DNA of 54,618 nt, taken from contig DALI01000068.1 in NCBI GenBank assembly GCA_002496725.1, forward strand, positions 1-54,618. The letters are read 5' to 3'. A model generated the notes under the pieces. That model was given only the letters and a program-made list of their open reading frames with translations. It was not told the origin of the DNA and did not search any database. Origin of the DNA: Euryarchaeota archaeon UBA181. GTDB taxonomy: Archaea; Thermoplasmatota; Poseidoniia; Poseidoniales; Thalassarchaeaceae. Position 1 is the first letter of the stretch, and each line of letters starts with the position of its first letter. A program made the translations under genes and the position numbers. Of the stretch, positions 52,894-54,618 are shown piece after piece.

Positions 52894-53486
52894 TTCAGAA
52901 CCTTGGACTCTATCTCCATTCTCACTACATCCTTGGAAAAACTCTCGCCGATTGACCTAGAGCCATCAGATTTGCATACCAGAGCCAAAAATCTATGCAA
53001 TGGCATTCCCTGATTCCAATCTAGGAATTCCCTGCCATTCCTCGTTAGGGGGAGAGAGGGGATACTTCTAGATAGATGCCGTAATTTACCTTTCAGGCCT
53101 TCTACTTCCACCTTCATGATTCTCCAACTATCCCCTCTCACTCCCTTGAGTCTGAAAGCATAAAGAGGGAGTAATCCACACCTTTCTCCAGTTTCCTTCA
53201 GGGATTTGAATTGATCAGAGGTTCGTCCAGAAAGATAAAGACGCGAGGTCTTCGATGATTTCACCTCTATCGGGAAACATATGTCGCCTCTCAAAGCTAG
53301 TAAATCTCCTGTGCCCTCGGAGCCACTACCCGGCGCTCTAACGACTAGAAATGGCCTATTGGTAACTTTCATAGCCTGAGACCTCTCTATCTCTGAACAG
53401 GATCTGGTAACGGCCCTTACTCCCTTCAACTCTCCAGCTAGCACGGAGCGAAGCTCTCTTTCATACTGGCTCCCTATGCTGCCCAT
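52890..53486 (-). CDS. hjc: Holliday junction resolvase Hjc-like endonuclease
   Basis: Archaeal nuclease that resolves four-way junctions. 198 residues. The catalytic set is visible: Glu9 in QYEREL, Asp61 in GTGDLLAL and Glu74-x-Lys76 in PIEVKSSK, followed by a TSRLYLSGRTSDQF strand as in Hjc. Compared with other Hjc (about 125-140 residues) it has about 25 extra residues between the first helix and the VVRAPGSGS strand and a C-terminal extension of about 60. TATA-like CATTAACC lies about 28 bases upstream. Confidence 0.85.
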   Translation of the reverse strand: MGSIGSQYERELRSVLAGELKGVRAVTRSCSEIERSQAMKVTNRPFLVVRAPGSGSEGTGDLLALRGDICFPIEVKSSKTSRLYLSGRTSDQFKSLKETGERCGLLPLYAFRLKGVRGDSWRIMKVEVEGLKGKLRHLSRSIPSLPLTRNGREFLDWNQGMPLHRFLALVCKSDGSRSIGESFSKDVVRMEIESKVLN

Positions 53487-53530
53487 GCAACTATCGTATT
53501 CTCAGGGTTAATGAGAACATTGGTTCGATA

Positions 53531-54172
53531 CTACTGTATTTTCCCTTTTCGGAAATCCCTAGTTCTATCCACGCCTGGAAATTGATCTTCACTCTCACGA
53601 TAAACAGTCTTCATATTATTCAGGAAATTAACCTCATCCGTCACTATTAGCACCATCCTGACCCCGGGATCTTCTTCTCGATCCATCCAGTCCAGAATTA
53701 TCTCCATGGTCATCCTCGCCCCTTCTCTGTGGGGGTAAGCAAAAACATCCATTCCAAGTGGTGGAGTTACCAGTGTTTCCCGAGGTTTTATGTTGGAAAT
53801 TTCATCAAACATTGCCTTGTATGAATTGACCAGAAGCTCCCTTCTGAAATTATCTTGATTGGGCCTTCTGCAGTCTGGCCCCACAACGTGTACCAAATTC
53901 TCTGCTGGGAGGTTGTAAGCCGGAGTAGTAACTGCCTCTCCAACTCCACAGGGCTGTTTCCCCTCCTTCCTTCTTTCAACAGCAATCTCGGTACATCTGG
54001 CTCGTAGCTCTTCCCCAGCCGCTAATTGCATCTTTTCATCAAGGCCCTCTCTCCCAGCCAGCCTATTATTGGCAGGAATGACCATCACATCACCCTCGAC
54101 TCTAATGATATTTCCAAACTGAACTCTAACCTGTCCATGACGGCACTCCCTCACAATTATTGTCTCCGCCAT
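53531..54172 (-). CDS. Macro-domain protein (ADP-ribose related)
   Basis: About 213 residues from ATG at 54172; upstream in-frame ATG at 54244 is less likely because it runs into the divergent gene. After a beta strand, GNIIRVEGDVMVIPANNRLAGREGLDEKM matches the macro-domain phosphate loop, though the usual GGGV stretch is GREGL. EAVTTPAYNLPAENLVHVVGP and the VTPPLGMDVFAYPH segment follow the fold. Macro domains bind or hydrolyse ADP-ribose or its derivatives; the exact substrate is unknown. Probably co-transcribed with hjc 44 bases downstream. Confidence 0.85.
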   Translation of the reverse strand: MAETIIVRECRHGQVRVQFGNIIRVEGDVMVIPANNRLAGREGLDEKMQLAAGEELRARCTEIAVERRKEGKQPCGVGEAVTTPAYNLPAENLVHVVGPDCRRPNQDNFRRELLVNSYKAMFDEISNIKPRETLVTPPLGMDVFAYPHREGARMTMEIILDWMDREEDPGVRMVLIVTDEVNFLNNMKTVYRESEDQFPGVDRTRDFRKGKIQ

Positions 54173-54272
54173 AATTAGACAAGGAGGGTCATATGATAAG
54201 TAACCATCGACAACTGCAATATTGTTCCACGGCAATCGATGCATTCATTCGGGAATACCTACTACGAACTCT

Positions 54273-54518
54273 ATGTCCGCCGGATACGTACTAGTCAATG
54301 TCGACCCAGGGAGTGAGTCAGATGTCCACAAAGTTGCACTATCACTGGATTGTGTCACCGATGCGAATATGCTTTTTGGGGACTATGATCTAATAGTCAA
54401 AATCGAAGCAAGTAGCATGGGTGAAATAGCACGTCATGTGGTTGAATCAATCAGAGCTATCCCCGGTGTAGCCAATACCAAGACTCTTGCTTGTGCTGAA
54501 ATGGAACTCTCGAAATAG
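54273..54518 (+). CDS. Stand-alone Lrp/AsnC ligand-binding (RAM) domain protein
   Basis: 81 residues. GYVLVNVDPGSESDVHKVAL and MLFGDYDLIVKIEA match the effector-binding domain of Lrp/AsnC regulators. The DNA-binding helix-turn-helix is absent, as in the small ligand-binding SraA-type proteins of archaea. ATG at 54273 is chosen because the fold begins directly there; a TTG at 54222 adds an unstructured overlap with the divergent macro-domain gene. It may sense amino acids, or pair with full-length Lrp proteins encoded elsewhere. Confidence 0.88.
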   Translation: MSAGYVLVNVDPGSESDVHKVALSLDCVTDANMLFGDYDLIVKIEASSMGEIARHVVESIRAIPGVANTKTLACAEMELSK

Positions 54519-54559
54519 GTAAAAACCCTAGAATGAGGCTCAGTGAGTCATTTTTTACC
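54518..54559 (+). terminator. Inverted repeat and T-tract after the RAM-domain gene
   Basis: GGTAAAAA at 54518-54525 is complementary to TTTTTACC at 54552-54559, giving an 8-bp stem with a 26-base loop. The second arm lies in a run of six T. The stem begins on the last base of the stop codon. It fits a weak archaeal terminator, but the loop is long. Confidence 0.35.
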
Positions 54560-54602
54560 CAATAACTTCATTATCTCGATAAATCACCAACGATATGGAG
54601 GT

Positions 54603-54618
54603 ATGCTGAAAATGTCAG
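54603..54618 (+). CDS. Possible start of the next gene, truncated by the window edge
   Basis: GGAGGT at 54597-54602 is a strong Shine-Dalgarno. It is followed by ATG at 54603 and an in-frame ATG at 54612 (MLKMS). The second ATG has the better spacing. Only five codons are visible, so nothing can be said about function. Confidence 0.3.

Noticed and set aside
1..54618. CRISPR array, tRNA, rRNA, insertion sequence or prophage
   Set aside because: No regularly spaced repeats, cloverleaf-like segments, transposase, integrase or terminal repeats were seen on reading; gaps between genes are too short for most of these.

Overview
The window looks like a genome fragment of a planktonic Thermoplasmatota archaeon, most likely Marine Group II (Candidatus Poseidoniales). 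The archaeal assignment rests on L15e, aIF1A, RIO1 kinase, a Dim2/Pno1-type KH protein, an Hjc-type resolvase, an archaeal signal peptidase, a presenilin-type protease and many GTG/TTG starts. The Marine Group II assignment is inferred from this set combined with very large secreted proteins, a complex I without NuoEFG, and a leucine-degradation carboxylase. No tRNA, rRNA, CRISPR array, insertion sequence or integrase is visible. Intergenic gaps are all about 110 bases or less, so coding density is very high.

Layout. 1-672: the end of the L15e gene and a PRC-barrel protein. 729-15464: five tandem genes for large cell-surface proteins: a PPC/Ig-like protein with a cytosolic zinc ribbon, a 1465-residue protein with degenerate repeats, a small membrane protein coupled to it, a giant subtilase with a transmembrane segment and RING/PHD-like tail, and a 900-residue beta-sandwich protein. 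15547-27386: a 12-gene complex I operon (nuoA B C D H I J1 J2 K L M N) with unusual insertions in NuoH, NuoI and NuoL. 27427-30905: aIF1A, RIO1, a KH protein and a DUF63 membrane protein. 30902-35482: acyl-CoA carboxylase beta subunit, enoyl-CoA hydratase, biotin carboxylase and a separate biotin carrier, best read as methylcrotonyl-CoA carboxylase plus methylglutaconyl-CoA hydratase. 35522-38411: a DUF4126 membrane protein and a YdeP-type molybdopterin oxidoreductase.

From 38460 the strand changes often: a visibly AT-rich pair (FAD oxidoreductase and a small membrane protein), serS coupled to a presenilin-like protease, folC, a small Asp-rich membrane protein, a dCMP-deaminase-type enzyme, a P-loop kinase, an Lhr-type helicase, a lipoprotein with thrombospondin-type-3 repeats and a PI-PLC-like domain, a four-helix membrane protein, signal peptidase, an M50 site-2 protease, a small coiled-coil protein, Hjc, a macro-domain protein, and a stand-alone Lrp/AsnC ligand-binding domain. 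The window ends at the possible start of another gene.

Together the genes suggest an aerobic heterotroph that digests protein outside the cell, burns branched-chain amino acids to acyl-CoAs, and feeds electrons to a modified complex I whose electron donor is not encoded here. Membrane proteolysis recurs (subtilase, presenilin, signal peptidase, site-2 protease). The most unusual items are the surface-protein cluster with cytosolic zinc-finger tails, the remodelled complex I subunits, and two matching inverted repeats ending 3-4 bases before start codons.
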